A stretch of DNA of 64,000 bases from Siniperca chuatsi (GCF_020085105.1 NC_058043.1:16514667-16578666); one strand, 5' to 3'. Shown: positions 1 through 14,163, counted from the first letter of the stretch. The notes: generated by a model not told the origin, from the sequence alone. Numbers and translations are program-made.

Positions 1-999
1 TGGCAGTTTCAATAACTAAATATAAACTTTGCAGAGGCAGAATTTATGGCAGAGCTGTTATATTGGATTGCATTATATTGTTCAGGTATATGAGGCCACT
101 GAGGTTATATATTTTCAGTATAGCAGTACATATATATAGGAAATACAAAACCATTTAAAAACCATTAAGCGAAGTGTTTTACTGAAGATTTTATTTATTA
201 ATTCTATTTGTGCTTTTTATAACTTAATAGCACAAAAACAAACTGAATCCCAACCACCCTCAAAAAAATTCACAATGTGAGCAGTGCTGTCCCCCCTAGT
301 GACAGGTTGGATGAGAGAGGATAGTTTAAAAGGAAGGGGGGGAGAGAAGAAAAAAAAAAAAAATTAAAGGCACAACCAGCACTTGCTGCATCCCTTGGAG
401 TCGTTTTGACATGCTCCAGCTAGTCACATCTACAGAAAGGGGCCACTAGCCATGCCACAAAGGAAGGGTAGAGTATACACAAGTTACTCATCAAGCAAAC
501 ATTTCTCCTAGCATTAGCCCTTTCTCAGTGAACTTCAGGGGGGAAATAAAAGTTGGACAAGAGAAAGGAATGCAACCAGCTCTTGGTGACTGTCTCTTGC
601 AGTTTTCAGCTGAACTGCAGGATAGTTTCACCTTCCCCCATACCAAGAAAAAGAAAAAATAGCTATATACAGGGAGAATAAGATTCTTTCCCATGGTCTG
701 TACAATTGGACCTATACATTATTTACTGCGCAGAGCCTAATACAAATAATAATATAAAAAAAAAGACAAATTTTTTCACTCATCCGGCAAAACAATTCGC
801 ATCACCCGTCTTCCCATTTCTGCTGATAAGCTTCTTCAAAAGCAGTGACTTCAAGGTTGAAGACAAAGCATGGCATGGTTAGACTGTCCAGGTCTGTGCA
901 CTGTCTTTCAAATTAAAGTTCACATTTTTATGGTAACGAGGTGGTGGAGATGGGCAAAAAAGAAAATAAATCTTGCTATCCAGCAAAGTGTTTATTTTC
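1..999 (-). other. eif4enif1: 3' untranslated region of eif4enif1
   Basis: This stretch follows the eif4enif1 stop codon on the minus strand and has no supported ORF. A minus-strand AATAAA (plus-strand TTTATT at 190-195) is the best poly(A) signal, so the transcript probably ends near 165-185 and the first ~165 bases may be outside the gene. An A-rich run lies at about 350-363. The 3' end is inferred from the hexamer only. Confidence 0.6.
190..195 (-). terminator. eif4enif1: Poly(A) signal, eif4enif1
   Basis: AATAAA on the minus strand, about 800 nt downstream of the eif4enif1 stop codon. It is the last clear hexamer before the window edge. Confidence 0.45.
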
Positions 1000-3900
1000 T
1001 TATGGCCGGAACTCCAATTCATCTACACTAATGACCTTGGCCGGCATGGAGGGCAGTGGCTGTTCTAGCACGTCTGATCCAAACCACTTGGCAAGGCCTA
1101 GAGGGGGGCTGCCTCCATGTCGCTGGGAGCCATTTGTCCGGTGAGGGCCATGGCTCTGTGACTGAGGCCCTGGGATGCTTGGATGTACTGCAAGGAGACA
1201 AAAATACAGTTTAATCCAAGCACTGGGAAAATAAGACATCTTTTGAAAATGGAAAGTTCTTACCCATTTCTACTGTTATTGATCCTACATAAATTTAAAC
1301 TTTAATATTCTGTACTTTTAGGTTCTTCTGTGGCACAAAAACCATAAAACTATAATCACATCTTACATTATATGTTTGAGGACAGTAAAGTATTTTTCTT
1401 ATTGGCTCTAGCCACTTCAGGCAGTTTACAAACTCAAAGCCTGAAAATGACAAAATACACTTCATGTCAGAGATTCTGTATATAGGAGTTCCATTTACGA
1501 CAAGAAAGACTCATTTGCCACCCAAGTTGTAAACTTTTAGATAATCCAAAGCCTTTGAGGGAAAGTAATGTTGCCACTAGCAGACGCCCGTACGGGGTCA
1601 TAATATTCGACACTACTTCTACTCACTGTGTCTCTGTTGCTGGAGTTGCTGCTGCATTACTGCTAACTGCATTTGAGTATTGGCTCTGGGAGGTAGAAGT
1701 GGATGCCCTGTTGCACTTAGAGGGTACAGCGGTTGTCCAAGCAGGGCAGGAGGCAAGCCTTGAAGTTGTGCAAGGTCAACATGTGGTGGAAATATACCTG
1801 TGTGTACAATTAAAGACTTCCATCAGATCATCAATGTCAGGTTTAACATCAGGACAATTTTACAAAAAGCCTTTACAGTTAAAAAAAGGTCCAGTGTGTA
1901 GGATTTAGTGGCATCTAGCAGTGAAATTGCAGTTTGCATCCATTTGAATACCGATCGCCTCACCCTCCCAAGCGTGTAGGAGAAACTACGGTGGCCATGA
2001 AACTTGCGAAAAATACAAAAGGCCTTATCTAGAGCCAGTGTTTGGTTTGTCCATTCTGGACTACTGTAGAAACATGGCGGTGCAACATGGCAACCTCGGT
2101 GGAAGGGGACCCGCTCCCTCTGTAGATAAAGGGCTTATTCTATTGAAAACAACATTTTCAGGTTATTATACACTAATGAAAACATACTTAGAAATGGAAT
2201 ATAATTTATGCCAATATCTCCTAAATGTTACACACTGGACCTTTTTAATTAAAAAAAAACACTTTAAAGATGAGAACATAGAGAGAAAGGGGAAAAAAAA
2301 AAAAAAAGCTACTAACCTGCTTGCAAAAGAGCAGGTCCAAGTTGCTGGGGCTGGATACCCTGTGCAAGCATGCGTTGAACCATATTAGGGTGGAGCTGGG
2401 GAGGGGGCCGCACCATAGGTACATGGGATAGCAGCGGTACCGGATAGATGGGACGAGGGAAAGATGAGGAGGGTCCTGGTGGTACCATGGTGGGCGTATG
2501 GTGTCCAGCAGAGCCAGGCCTGAGACGCTCCTGGTCCTTGCTTGGCATGGTCTGCGAGCCGGCCTTTACTCCCCCAGACTGGGCTGCATTCCCATCCATC
2601 ATCTCCAGGTATAGATTTGTGGAGCTGTTGTCTGTAAACACATAACCCAAATCCCAATGTTACAGTGTTAGTGTTTTCTCACTTAAATTAAAGTTCAAAA
2701 TCAAGAAGTTGTGGGTAAATTAATGTACCATCTTGAGTATTCGCTGCTGCCTCCTTGGTCTCAGAACGACTCGATGGTTCATCTCTGCTTTTCTCTTTTG
2801 TCGCGTACATTTTGCGGATAACAGATGTGGGCGTAAATGACGGGGACAACTGTATTAAGTAAAAAAACATCAGTAACATAACTTTACAGGACAACTCAAA
2901 AACAATGACAGCTAGCAGGATTAAGTTTAAGCTCACCATGCTGGTGACAGCATTGGCTGGAGAGTTTCTTCCAGCAGGCTGAGGGCCTGGACCAGGGGAG
3001 CGATTTACACGCTGCAGTCTGCAGATCACAAGCACATCAGCCATTCGTAGCTAGCAAATGCTAACAAATCCATCTTGTTATCGGGTTTTGGTGCATATAT
3101 TCAGTACACTCATGTATGCCAATATGCAGCAAAATATTTTCCATGATTGTCGAAAGATTCTTATTAGTAAAAAGGTCAGAGAAAAACAGTTTAAAGCAGC
3201 ACTGCTGCAATGTGTAGCACACTAAGCTGCATTTTTTATTATTCCAGTTGCTAAAATTAACAGGCAAGTAGCCCAATACAAATGTGTTCTTCATAGCATA
3301 TGAAGATCACTGATTTGCTAAGGAGGTATTAATCACATTCAATTCAACAGTCATCATTTCACCATGAATATATACTGTGCCGTATTTAAATAAGTTTTAA
3401 AAACGAACCTATTTCGAAAAGATTTGTCCTGTGGTGGCTTGTAGCCGGACTGGAATGAGTGGTGGGCATGTAGAGCAAGGTCCTGTTGGAATGCCAAAGC
3501 TTCCAGGTCCGCCTGATTCACTGGCATAGAGAGCGCCCTCATCTGGACAAACAAAATACACACAACTCAAGCAATCCCCAATTGATGTCTAAAAATTGAG
3601 TTAGTTTCCTTAAATATATATACTGTATAGTTTAAAAAATAAAAATAAAAAACTGTTGTAAGGCAGCTTGGTATTTGGGCTGTCAATGGGACTTCTCTTC
3701 CACTGAAAACTGATATACTAGGTAGGCAAGGTGAGAATTGTTATATGCATTAAAACATCTACTTTTTAGATCAAGTGATACATATTTCATGTTCTAAATG
3801 TGAATTTACATATGAAATGTAGTTATCTATTCACATCCAAGTCATTTGTGTCATTTTTACTGCCGATTACACCCAAAACAGGAACAAAATAAAGATTTAT

Positions 3901-6900
3901 TATTATGTGTTAAAATATATTTTCAGTAATCCAACAATAAAGCAATTAATCCAAGTTCAACATGTCTAAACATTTGTTACCTGTTGCTGTGCAGCAGATC
4001 CAGGGCTGATAGACCTGTGTACATCAGCAAACTGTTCTGGCAGCATGGGCTGAGGACCAACAGGAAAACCTTCAGGTAGGAGAGGGAGGAAAAAACTATT
4101 ACATGACCCAGCTTATCTGACCAACACCATCTGCTCAAACCAAAAACAACAAATAAAAATAAAACAATTCAAACTAAACATGTCAGATGTTGAGGCTAAA
4201 AGCCTAATGATGAAATCAATGCATACAATATGCATTCTTTCCAATTCCAAGATATGGTTTACAAGCGTTTTACAAGGCTGCCACTTGTCACTTTTGCAAT
4301 GAACTTACCTGCTGAAGGTTGCAAACGACTGTTGAAGTAGTCAGGTGAGGGTGCCCTCTGTGGAAAGAGAGGGGGTGATGGGCCCTTGTGTAGTAGGCCA
4401 TGAAGAGGGGCAGAGGTGGTTGGGCCCTCAGAGCTGCCCAACAGATTGCTAAGTAGTGTAGGGGAACCACTACAAGCAGGACCTCCCAAGAGTTCCTACA
4501 ATACAAACAAACATACACACATATATTTAAGTCCCAATTCACTTTGAAGTTATTGGTCTGGCAGTTAGATTTAAGTGCAAAATCATTGTTCATTAAAATG
4601 TGGGATGAGTCCCCCCCACCCCCAATTAAGTACACCGGAGCAATTTGCCAACTTGGGAACTAGCAACGTTTTTTTTCCAACTGTTATCTGGCAGTGTTGC
4701 CACCATGCTGAGACAAAAACACTCCTTAACCATTGTTATGTTTTAAGACCTGATCTGAAAGGGACCAGAAGACAATCAGAACAGGTTGGAAATTGGAAAG
4801 AGACCTGAGGACCCAATTCAAAATGCACTCGCCCTCGAAATGACTCAAACAGAAAGACAACACCAACACTGGCCCCAGAATGATTGTTCCACAAATTAAT
4901 GAGCAGCTGCAGTTGAAAAAGAGCAACAAAACATGTCGTTTTCCCCCTGCACTTCAGTTTACACCCTCCATCTGCTGCAGCAAAATAATAATAAAACATT
5001 TGTCCCACGAAAATTATGATGCACCACCTGATCACAAACCAGAGGGCCCTACTCAGACTGAATATAATTTGCACGGGCCCTGATTCTGTTAATAGTAACC
5101 AAGTGGACTCGTGAAGACATCTAGGCTATACTAAACATTTGTCAGCATTAGCCAGAGAGGATAGACACACCTGAAATATGTTTTTCTGCTGCTGAGGAGG
5201 CACCGGAGCTTCAGACACCGTCACCACAGCTTGGTCTGAAGGTTGCTGCATTGTACAGGGACAAAGAATTTGCAGCAGATGCAATGCAACCAAAAACAAC
5301 TATTTCCTGGTAAAAACCCATCCCAGTGAGTAATTTAGAGTGTGTGGTAGGCATTTTTGAAGTGCGCCAAAACAGAAAATGGCATACGAACTGGCCTTCA
5401 AGTATCAGTGATCACCAGATATAAAATTTGGACATGTATCAAATATAGAATTTGGTGAAACCTCAAACTGCAACCCCACTGAGATGGATTTGTACATGAG
5501 TCGCAATCAAAGTGTCCCTCATGCAAGTCAGGTATGCCTTTGGATAATGTAATGCCTTAATATTGTTAATTTCTCAGTACAAAAATAAACCAGATCACCA
5601 ATTCAGAAACTGACTTGCATTTAAAAAAAAAAAAAAAAAAAAAAGACACTTTAAGCTTTCATACATGACAGACATTCAAGAAACAACCTCCAAACAGTTA
5701 ACAAATTTATGCCCATCACTTTCTAGTCCTTTTATAAAAGATAAAGTATGTAATCTAGGCTACGTTTAAAAAGCTTGCATGCAGCATCACACAGGGACAC
5801 GTGTATGAGCAGTTACCCGTTCCATTGCAACATAGTGTTTTTACTTATCCAGTGTAAGCCAGGGTCAATAAATAAATAATATATAAAAATACTTACATTG
5901 TTTGTGTTGTTTTTGGGGAGAGTTGGCAGAGTTCCACTTGCCTTCATGCTGCTGACCAGTTTATTAAAGGCTGACATGTCTGAGTCACGTGAGTGTGGAC
6001 GGGCGCTAGACCCACCGGTTAAAGCCTCCTCTAAATGTTCAGCCATGAAGGGCGTGCCATTTCCTTTCTGTGGAGGCGGCACCTTTCGCACCTGTGGTTC
6101 TGAGCCCAGTTTCATCCCCTTCATCTCTCCCTCCACTTCCTCCAGCGAGAGCACCGCTCCACAGTTTGCTGGAAACAGGTAGATTTAATTAAACATCATG
6201 CAGCACTGTTTAAAAAAAAAAAAAAAAAAAAAAAGTTAAATGAAATGCTAATTAAAAACAATTAGGAGAACGCCATATGACGCTGCATACTTGAGACCCT
6301 CAGGCAGGAAATCTAAGCTCAGACGACTCAACAACAAAGACCTCGTCACCCTCATCGGGTGTTCAGATACTCAAGGAGCTGCGGTGGTTTACGGCTTGTT
6401 ACTACAGGTACAGCTGAGACTATGAAATGCAAATCAGAAAGTCCAGTTTCACAAGCCATTAAACGCATGGATCTATTCCTCAGATATCCAACTCTGATTG
6501 AGGTAAAAGATGAAACGATTGTCCCAGTAATAGCTCTACAGAGCAAATAGAGATACAGCGTTCACGTAACAAAATAAGTTACCAAAAATGTGCGCTTGCA
6601 CGCATTTGATTGGCCAATGCAGGATGTGGCCAGATGAAATTGCATAGCATTGTGGCAAAAGCTGAGCCAGGCTCTACGTTTTGGCCAGATGACCCAGCAA
6701 TGTTTTATTTTTTTTTTTGCTGGAGCCTTCTGTGTCTGCACCCTGACAAAAGGATTCAGTTAGTAAAACCAAATATGAGCATGTTTTTTTTTTGTTTTTT
6801 TTTAAATGCAGTACTAATGTTCATCTGATCGTGGCTGTACCAGAGGATCTAAGGCAGTGATCGGGCTCATATGGGGTTAAACAAATCAGACGTAAGCAGC

Positions 6901-9900
6901 ATCATTAAAGTTATAAAAGCAGTAGTAAGAGATTTTAAAGTTGACAGAAAATCAGTTCTCTTCAGAGCGTATTGGTAACCTGGCAGCTGATGTTGGACAC
7001 AGCATTGTAAACAGTAACAAAACTGTCAAACGAAGTCTTCAAAGCTATATTAAAGCTCTTATCCTGAAATGTTAATGTCTTGAGTAGTTCAAAAGGTGGA
7101 TATTCTTTTCTGTTTATAATTACAATGTTTGTTACTATGGAACGAAGGTTGGGCAATATGACAACACAGGCTGTGAGACAAAAAAAAAAAAATTGTCACA
7201 GGTTTTGCTACACCATTTCTACACATTAATACAGCTGGCATTTCAATCTATATAGCGCCAATTCATAAGAGAAGTTATCTCATTGCACCTGTTCTATAGA
7301 GCAGGTCTAGACCATACTCTTTGTAAATATTATTAAGACCCAACAAGTCCCACTATGAGCAAGCACTTTGTGACAGTGGCACAAAAAAATTTCCTTAAAA
7401 AAGAAAAAAAGGGGGGTAGTTATTTGGGGAGGGGGGGCAGACTTAGGGTTGGCGCTGCCAATTGTAGGCAATGTTGCAATTCAGTAAGCAGGACAGGTGT
7501 ATGGCAAGAGTTTTGCATTAATGTGATAAAGTATCTCAATTAATCTGCACTATAATCACAATATGTATTGCTATTATTGCAATGGAAAATGTAATATATC
7601 ATACTCAAATTTCCATATTGCCTGACCATACATAAAGTTGGTGCACAGTACATTTCCAGTAAAATAACTCACTGCTTTCCCGTAGCCGAGCCTTGTTGAC
7701 CGACAGGGTGGAAAGAAGAGGCTTCAGGTCTATTTTGGCCTTGTGCAGCAGCTCCAGGATGTCCACCTTCTCCCTGCACTCTGATGATTGAATAGGTGTG
7801 AAGTATGGGGCAGGGCTGTGGCTAGGGGATGTGCAGCGTGGCTCAAGCCCTTCAGGAGGAGCAAAACAGTCAAAGATTTTGGACATCACAGAAATTGTTT
7901 TTTGGGGGCATGAACATAACAAACCAAGAATGTAATGGGCTAGCTAGCATTGGAGAGTGATATAGTAAAGAAGCGGTTTTGTGTTGACAAAGTTTAAAGA
8001 TTTGAATGCCACATCCCCAGACCAGGGTACAGTCAAGGTTGGCTTCTTTCAAAAGGTTTTTAATGCATAAAAGTTGTTTTTGCCCTGAATGTACTTTCAA
8101 CAAGCAAAAAATGAATTTCTGGATAACTTTAAAACCCAAAGACCTCCTGAAATCTTGATCATTGAAGTTATCCTGATACTTCTTTAAATCCACTATTAAA
8201 AGAACAGGCCTCTGATCTTGAGGTTTTCAGACTAACATGCCAAAACACAGCTTGACCAAAGAGTGCTATGCCTGGTTTTAAGCTACATAGCTACAAGAAG
8301 CTCCTTTGGAGAAATCAAATAATTTACCTGCAAGTTTTTCCAGCTCCTCATGGGGAGTGGACCTCAGACTGCTGGACCGGCTGCCTGAAGGGCTCATGTT
8401 ACTGGAGAACCACTGACTGAAGCGGCTAGCCGATACAGGGCCCTCCCCCAAAACATCCTCTATCATCTGCAAGACAGAAGCAGGCGCCTGTGAGACAAAG
8501 TGGGAAACACAAAAATCGGCAGACAGAAGGGTACAAGGACAAAAACGTGGCACTTACGTTTAATGAGTTTTCCATCGATTTAGCACAAAATGTGCTAGAA
8601 GAATGAGGGCAGTGTCAATGAATGCACTGCTGTTTGGCCTTGTGTTGATTTAATGCCATAAACCAGTGAGTACACAACTTATGTAATTTGCAGACTGGAC
8701 CACTTAGTTCTCCAATTAGTTGCAGGTGTAATATAGCTATAATGATGGGCATAAATTTGGATTATTGATACCTTTTTAACCTTGGTAACCCCATGCATTA
8801 GCCCACCGACAAAGATATTTAGACAGTGCACCATTCAGTGACAATACCCACCACCACAAAGCAAATTCAGTGAAATCAAGCTAGTGCAGCAGAGGTAATC
8901 TTGTGCTGACAAAGTATCTGCAAACTTAATGCTTCGCTTCAAAAAGGCTTGTTTATTTTTTTAGAAAACACGAGCAGATGATATTTTGTCTGGTCAAAAC
9001 TGTGCCGCTACGTCAACGTAGCCTCTAAAATGTTCTTCATGATAATACATGTGGGGGAAAAAAATAAAAAAATGACTTTCAAGTCTGGTTTGAGGGGGAA
9101 GGACAAAAACTTGAAAACCTCTGCTGTTAAGCTTATACTGATTTGAATACTACATAAAAAAGGAGTTATAAATGCAACCCCATCTGTGATGTTCACACTT
9201 TAAAAAAACCACACCAACAAAACCACACAGTGCAGCCCAGTACTTACAGAGGCCAGTCCTGGCATGGTCTTCTCCAGATTGAAGAACTCATTGAAGTCAA
9301 AGTCTCCAGTTGTCTGCTCAGGTAAAACATCAGGGTGGGGAACCTCCTGATCAGCAGTAGACTGCAACCCCACAGCTCGCTCTTCGGCCTGTCCACCATT
9401 ACATTCCACTGCTGCACATAATCACAATCTTAAGTATCCCCAGTGTGATAGTAGCCACACCAAGCTAGTTATCCAAATAATACCATGCAGGTAAGTAACT
9501 GATTAAAAAGATATTGAATTGTTTTGGGGTTTTTTTTAATTAAAAAAAGGGTCAACTGCATTATGGTACTGTAGTTCTGAAAAACAAGGATTTGACATGC
9601 CTTCTTTTAGAGACTCTGCCCTTTTCCTTGACCGTTTGGACCTGCGCTTATCATCTTCCAGGATTTTGTCGTCAAATCCAATGAGCTCAATTGTCTCAGA
9701 TTGGCTGGTGGGACCCCCGGAGAACCACTCTGGCTCCTCCTCTGCATAAGAGTCATTCCTTCTCCTTTCACTAAACACACGTTTGTCACCAAAATCTCTC
9801 TGCAAATGATGACAACAAAACATAAAATCACTGTACTTAACATGCTGCTAAAAATTTGATTAAATGAATGGGACAATTCTTGAAATAAACACTTTGTATG

Positions 9901-12252
9901 GAGAAACCGCACCGATGACTAAGGAAGTAAATGTTTGACTTTTTATAATGTAAGAAACACTAAATTAGTGCGCCAAACCCAATTCTCGTGACAAACTTTT
10001 AAAGTTTAAGGCTTTTATTTCACCAGCACATTTCACCTTTCAGCTCGTTTTATCCTATAACAAAACGTATCTCCACAGGCAGTTTTGTGAGAAACTGCAA
10101 GGCATATGGTGCCTGTGACTTTGCAGGACGCTTTCTTGGCAATCCTACTTGTTTAGCATTGCAAAGACATGCCAACCTCAATGCACTGAATGCCTCGTCA
10201 TCTGACCACTAGGGGAATACATTATGGATGGACTGAAAGCAATGAACACCAACCCTGAATCTTTTATCCTTCAAGTCTCTCTCACGTTCCCTCTCTTTCT
10301 CCACACGGGCTTCTCTCTCAAAGGCTCGGGCAGCAATTATACGGCCACTGCCAATTCTGCGTGCTCCTCCTAGACGGAGACTCTCATTCTCCTTATTTTC
10401 CAGGGGGCTGACTGGGCGACGGACGTGGGGTGCAAGTGCAGCGTTGCCTTGACATCCACCACCGAAGCTGCGTCGCTGCGGGCTCAGTATGACATCCAGA
10501 TCATCCTCCTTTAACCGCTCACGAGGATCTAAATACAATGCAGCAAACAGGCTTTGTGTTTTTAAAAAAGTACATAGACAATTCCCAATTCACATTATTA
10601 CCAAACTAACAAGCCAGTGTAAGCCTAGAAAAGATCTTTCAATTTTCTCAAGAAATCATTTCATTTCTGCTTCATTTATTTTATCTTTTCCCTCAAGACA
10701 ATACTATGCAGTTCGAAGATTTGTTTATGCATATTCCGGAACTGCTTAATATTCAGGGGTTGTAAGCATTACATTAACAGAAACCTCTTCTACTGGCAAG
10801 TCATGAAAGAATATAAATGTTATCTAGATCTCCTCTGACACAACATCCTCCTACAGACAATAATATCACTTTTTGACCTGTGTTTTGGTTTAAATCTGAA
10901 TCTTAAGATTTCTGGCTTTGGGTCATTTACCTGGGATTCTTCGTTTCAAAGGAACTCTATCATCCATATAGTCCTTCTTAAAACCCTCCACCGGAGAGCT
11001 ACGCTCTGAAGTGGGATACAATGAGGCATGCCACTTCTCAGGGTCCCAGACACCATCACTGTATCAAAACACCATTTGATCCCACAATTAAAAAAAATAA
11101 ATAAAAAAAAGACACTCAACTAGTTCAGAGACTAAAATAACAAATAAGTGACTAAAATTATTCCAAAAACAAAAATCTTAACTTGGTAAAAGATGTTCAC
11201 ATTGTACATAAAAAAAAAAAACATTCAAGGCTAATCACAACAACAATGTTGTGTTTTTTTATGTTTCTGAGCATTAGAAAGACAAGTTATAGTACAAACT
11301 AACAACTAGTTAGAGTCAGCATGGCCAACATTTTTTAAAACCCAACTACAACCATGGATTTCAGCCTTTATCCTGTGAGCCAAAACTAGTAATGGTATCT
11401 TCTATCATACCAGGTACTTTTCATTGTATTCATCAGTCATGTCTAAACATCACTCCCTGATTAAATAGATCATTAAAAACAGCAGGACTCTGCAGGATTG
11501 ACAATCATTTAAGTAGCACACACAAAAGAATGCTGATGGATTAGGTGTTAGGAGAGAGACCAAAAAAAATTTTATCAGACTCCCACGTAAGTTTGCTTGC
11601 CATTTCCAACAGCTTGTCTTAGATGGTTGTTAAAGAAGGTCGAAACAAACATATTTGATCCATCATCCTGAAAATCTGCTGTCCTTCATTCACATCTGAA
11701 TGCAACCCATACAGAATATATGAGGCAGTAGAAGCATGTCAAAGATGGCTTCTTAAGCAATTGCTTTCTTGAGTTAGTGATGTGAACGAAATAAAACCGT
11801 TTTGTAGAAAAATCCCCTTGAAAGTGAATACTTTTTGCACGACTGGATAGCCACTGCTCATGTGGCTATAGCTAATACTGCCTCTAGAATTTACACTTGT
11901 AAAAATATTTAATTAAAAAAAATACATTGATCTGTGACACATATGGATTATGTATAGTGTGGATTTTTACATCCGAGGAAATATTAAATTCTTACCTGTC
12001 ATATTTCTCAGATAGACACTCTGGCCTTTCATTGGAGATAGGCAGTTCTTTTATTTCCATAAGCTCCTCCTGTATCATAATTGATAATGGTTAATTTCTG
12101 TTAAGAATAACTCTGTATGGCCTCTAAATGATCATATTGTTGGTATTTCTCATCACCTTGGAGTATCTGTAAGGAGCTGTGGCTGCTGGCTGTTTAACTT
12201 GGTCCAAAGCAGCATCGCCATTCTTCTGCTCTACACAAGCATCGTTCTCCAT
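1000..12252 (-). CDS. eif4enif1: Eukaryotic translation initiation factor 4E transporter (4E-T)
   Basis: 4E-T binds eIF4E, carries it into the nucleus, and in P-bodies links it to DDX6 and LSM14 for mRNA repression and storage. Coding exons in transcript order: 12157-12252, 11996-12069, 10931-11058, 10254-10528, 9601-9799, 9248-9411, 8328-8466, 7673-7849, 5897-6168, 5171-5245, 4309-4495, 3981-4069, 3409-3542, 2937-3018, 2729-2849, 2317-2631, 1627-1797, 1000-1187. They sum to 2886 nt (961 aa; human about 985). The eIF4E-binding motif YSKEELM (YX4L-phi, residues 30-36) spans the first coding junction. The DDX6-binding (cup-homology) block with EPEWFS and SETIEL lies near residues 214-228, a basic KRRSKRSRKR run near 245, and GDFDFNEFF near 296. 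The C terminus LAKWFGSDVLEQPLPSMPAK is nearly identical to human. The start ATG follows an acceptor at 12302, so the 5'UTR is spliced. One intron appears to use a GC donor (see findings). Orthology is very secure. Confidence 0.96.
7238..7410. repeat. Dispersed fish repeat in an eif4enif1 intron
   Basis: The segment reads TATATAGCGCCAATTCATAA, then AGCAGGTCTAGACCATACTC, then a block with GAGCAAGCACTTTGTGACAG. This order is a familiar signature of a short interspersed repeat in teleost introns. It has no ORF. The class was assigned from memory, and the copy is degraded at its 3' side, where it runs into A/G-rich sequence. Confidence 0.55.
9595..9600 (-). other. eif4enif1: Putative GC 5' splice site in eif4enif1
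   Basis: On the minus strand the exon 9601-9799 ends ...GAAG followed by GCATGT. Splicing here to the acceptor at 9412 keeps the frame and gives KEAVECNGG, matching the family sequence. The nearby GT (exon ending ...GGCAT) would shift the frame. A GC-AG intron is therefore the better reading. Confidence 0.7.
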
Positions 12253-13094
12253 GACTGATTTCAGATGCAGAACAGCTTCCAGCCCAACAATGACTCTGTT
12301 CCTGTTGGAAACGTTTAAGTTAATCAAGCATGTAAGTAAGTTAGCTGTTGCATTGACTTAATTTTGATCTGTCTGGACAATATAGCCTTAAATGTTAACG
12401 GACTGCTTCAAATGATGTTGATCAATTGGTCATTGATGTTAATCAACGAAAACACTTTTTTGAAAGTTGACGCAACACATCGTTATTCTAGTGCAGTGTA
12501 GAGCCTGCGAAAAAATGACGACATTTTAAACTTGTTTTCATGGAGAAGAAAAGTGACCTGGCCTCCCACATGAACAAACAGCACAACCTAAAATTATTAT
12601 AAAATTAACAAACTTCACCTAACGTCAAGCTAACTTATACGGGGACAGTTTTAACAAACGCTGCTAGCTAATTAGCAAGTTAATTGACAACAGCCACAGA
12701 CCGCTGACATGAGACGAGAAACGTCAATTACAATAACTTACCTAACGTTAGCGTTAATTGACAAATTGCTTGTAGCTTCTGGACTGTGAACGAAGCTGTT
12801 TTGAGAGAAATCTCCAGCTAGTACAGAACGTTTACATGACTTAACCAGTCTATTGCTAATGAACCATCTCTTTACTGAGTTTCAGGAAAATACACGCTAA
12901 CAATTAGCCCAGACATTGGTGTAGGGTTAGCTAAGCTAGCGTCCCACACACAGTTAACTCTAAACCTCATTCGTGGTATAAAATGTGTACAAACAACTGG
13001 CTAGCTAGTACATTTAGAAAAACACAAACGGCCAACTTACTCAGTTTGAATGCTGCGTGGAATACTGGTTGCTGACGGCCAAGCAGCGGTAGTT

Positions 13095-13156
13095 CACGTT
13101 AGTTAGCTAGCTAGCAAACCTAGCACCTTTAGCTAGCTAGCTAACTAGCGTTAGCT
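13095..13156. promoter_or_regulatory. TAGCTAGC / CGTTAGC word cluster
   Basis: Tandem palindromic words CACGTTAGTTAGCTAGCTAG and AGCTAGCTAACTAGCGTTAG lie in the eif4enif1-sfi1 divergent region. The same words recur at the 5' ends of sirt4, tomm6/uqcc2 and tspo. A promoter role is inferred from position. Confidence 0.45.
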
Positions 13157-13988
13157 GGGGAATGGGGATAATGCCCACCCAGCGACTACCAAACCTTAAG
13201 CCGGTTGAGTTGCAGTGACTTCAGCAAACTCACACTGAACTGGGGTAACTAAACACAATAACACAGGTCCAAATAACAAATAAATTCACACGGAGACTGT
13301 GTAATCTGAAATAACTGTCTGCTCTTTCTCTGTTTTCTAAGTCGTAGCAGCAATTTTCCTCTGGTCACCGCTTTAAAAAGGTCCTAGGAAAGATTACATT
13401 GTGCCCATCGCGCCTTTGTAGATTTTTTTTTAATTTGCTGTGTGTCGGCTGTGTTTCATTTAATATATAAACCATAATATATAACTATAATATTGAACTA
13501 TATAAATAGTGGCAAAAATCTAACTTGCTTTGTAGGGGTATGACTTACACTAAACTTAGAACATTAAAGAGGCATTATTTAGGACAGCTATTCTTTGTCT
13601 TGGGGTTTGCCCGATTTGTTACTCTTACGTAGCCGTCTCCCGGCTCTTCTTTGTGTCAGTGTGAGATACCGCCCTCACGGGCTGTCCAGGGATAACATTG
13701 TGAGTAGCCGTTACACTGAAAGGACCCTGGGTACGTTCCTGACTTTTAGTACTCTGCACGGCGCAGCGAGAAAACATATGTCACAATTTAAACTCTTTTA
13801 TAGAGGATAATGTCATATAACCATTGCCTCAGTTCCAGCCTGGAAATATTATTAAACTGTGTGAAAACGCCAGAGAGACACATTCAACATCCACAAACTG
13901 AACTTAGTGCAGTACTACGCAGAGCATCGGCGCTGCGTGTTGCCATTGACAACTGAGTCTGGAACAAACCCCAATGTCACAGCAGCGT

Positions 13989-13997
13989 TCACGTGAC
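13989..13997. promoter_or_regulatory. E-box TCACGTGAC upstream of sfi1
   Basis: A canonical USF/TFE-type palindrome, TCACGTGAC, lies about 170 bp upstream of the sfi1 start codon. The match is exact; function is inferred. Confidence 0.45.
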
Positions 13998-14163
13998 AAG
14001 GAAAAACTAACGCGCGGCACTTAGTTACCCAAACACTTTCTTCACATTGATGAAGGGTGCTAATGGCATAAAACTATGGTAAATTATTGGTCTTTGTTGC
14101 TTTTATTTCAAATGGGATGCTGTTGTTCTATAGTTCTGTACACTAGTGGCCTGATTTAATATA

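Larger units (their letters stand above)
12253..14163. other. Divergent upstream region of eif4enif1 and sfi1
   Basis: This 1.9 kb between the two start codons holds the 5' noncoding end of eif4enif1 (an acceptor is visible after 12301; its first exon was not resolved) and the sfi1 promoter. No coding exon was seen. It contains TAACGTTAGCGTTA at 12743-12756, two TAGCTAGC clusters at 13095-13156, and an E-box at 13989-13997. An in-frame TGA at 14152-14154 precedes the sfi1 ATG. Confidence 0.6.

Noticed and set aside
9595-9599. GT donor (GGCAT|GTCAAA) in eif4enif1
   Set aside because: It leaves two extra bases that no available acceptor phase can absorb, so the downstream conserved VECNGG would be out of frame.
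12253-12327. Longer N terminus for 4E-T (MINLNVSNRNR...)
   Set aside because: It crosses a good acceptor (TTTCCAACAG at 12302) and would begin inside an intron; the ATG at 12252 fits the family.
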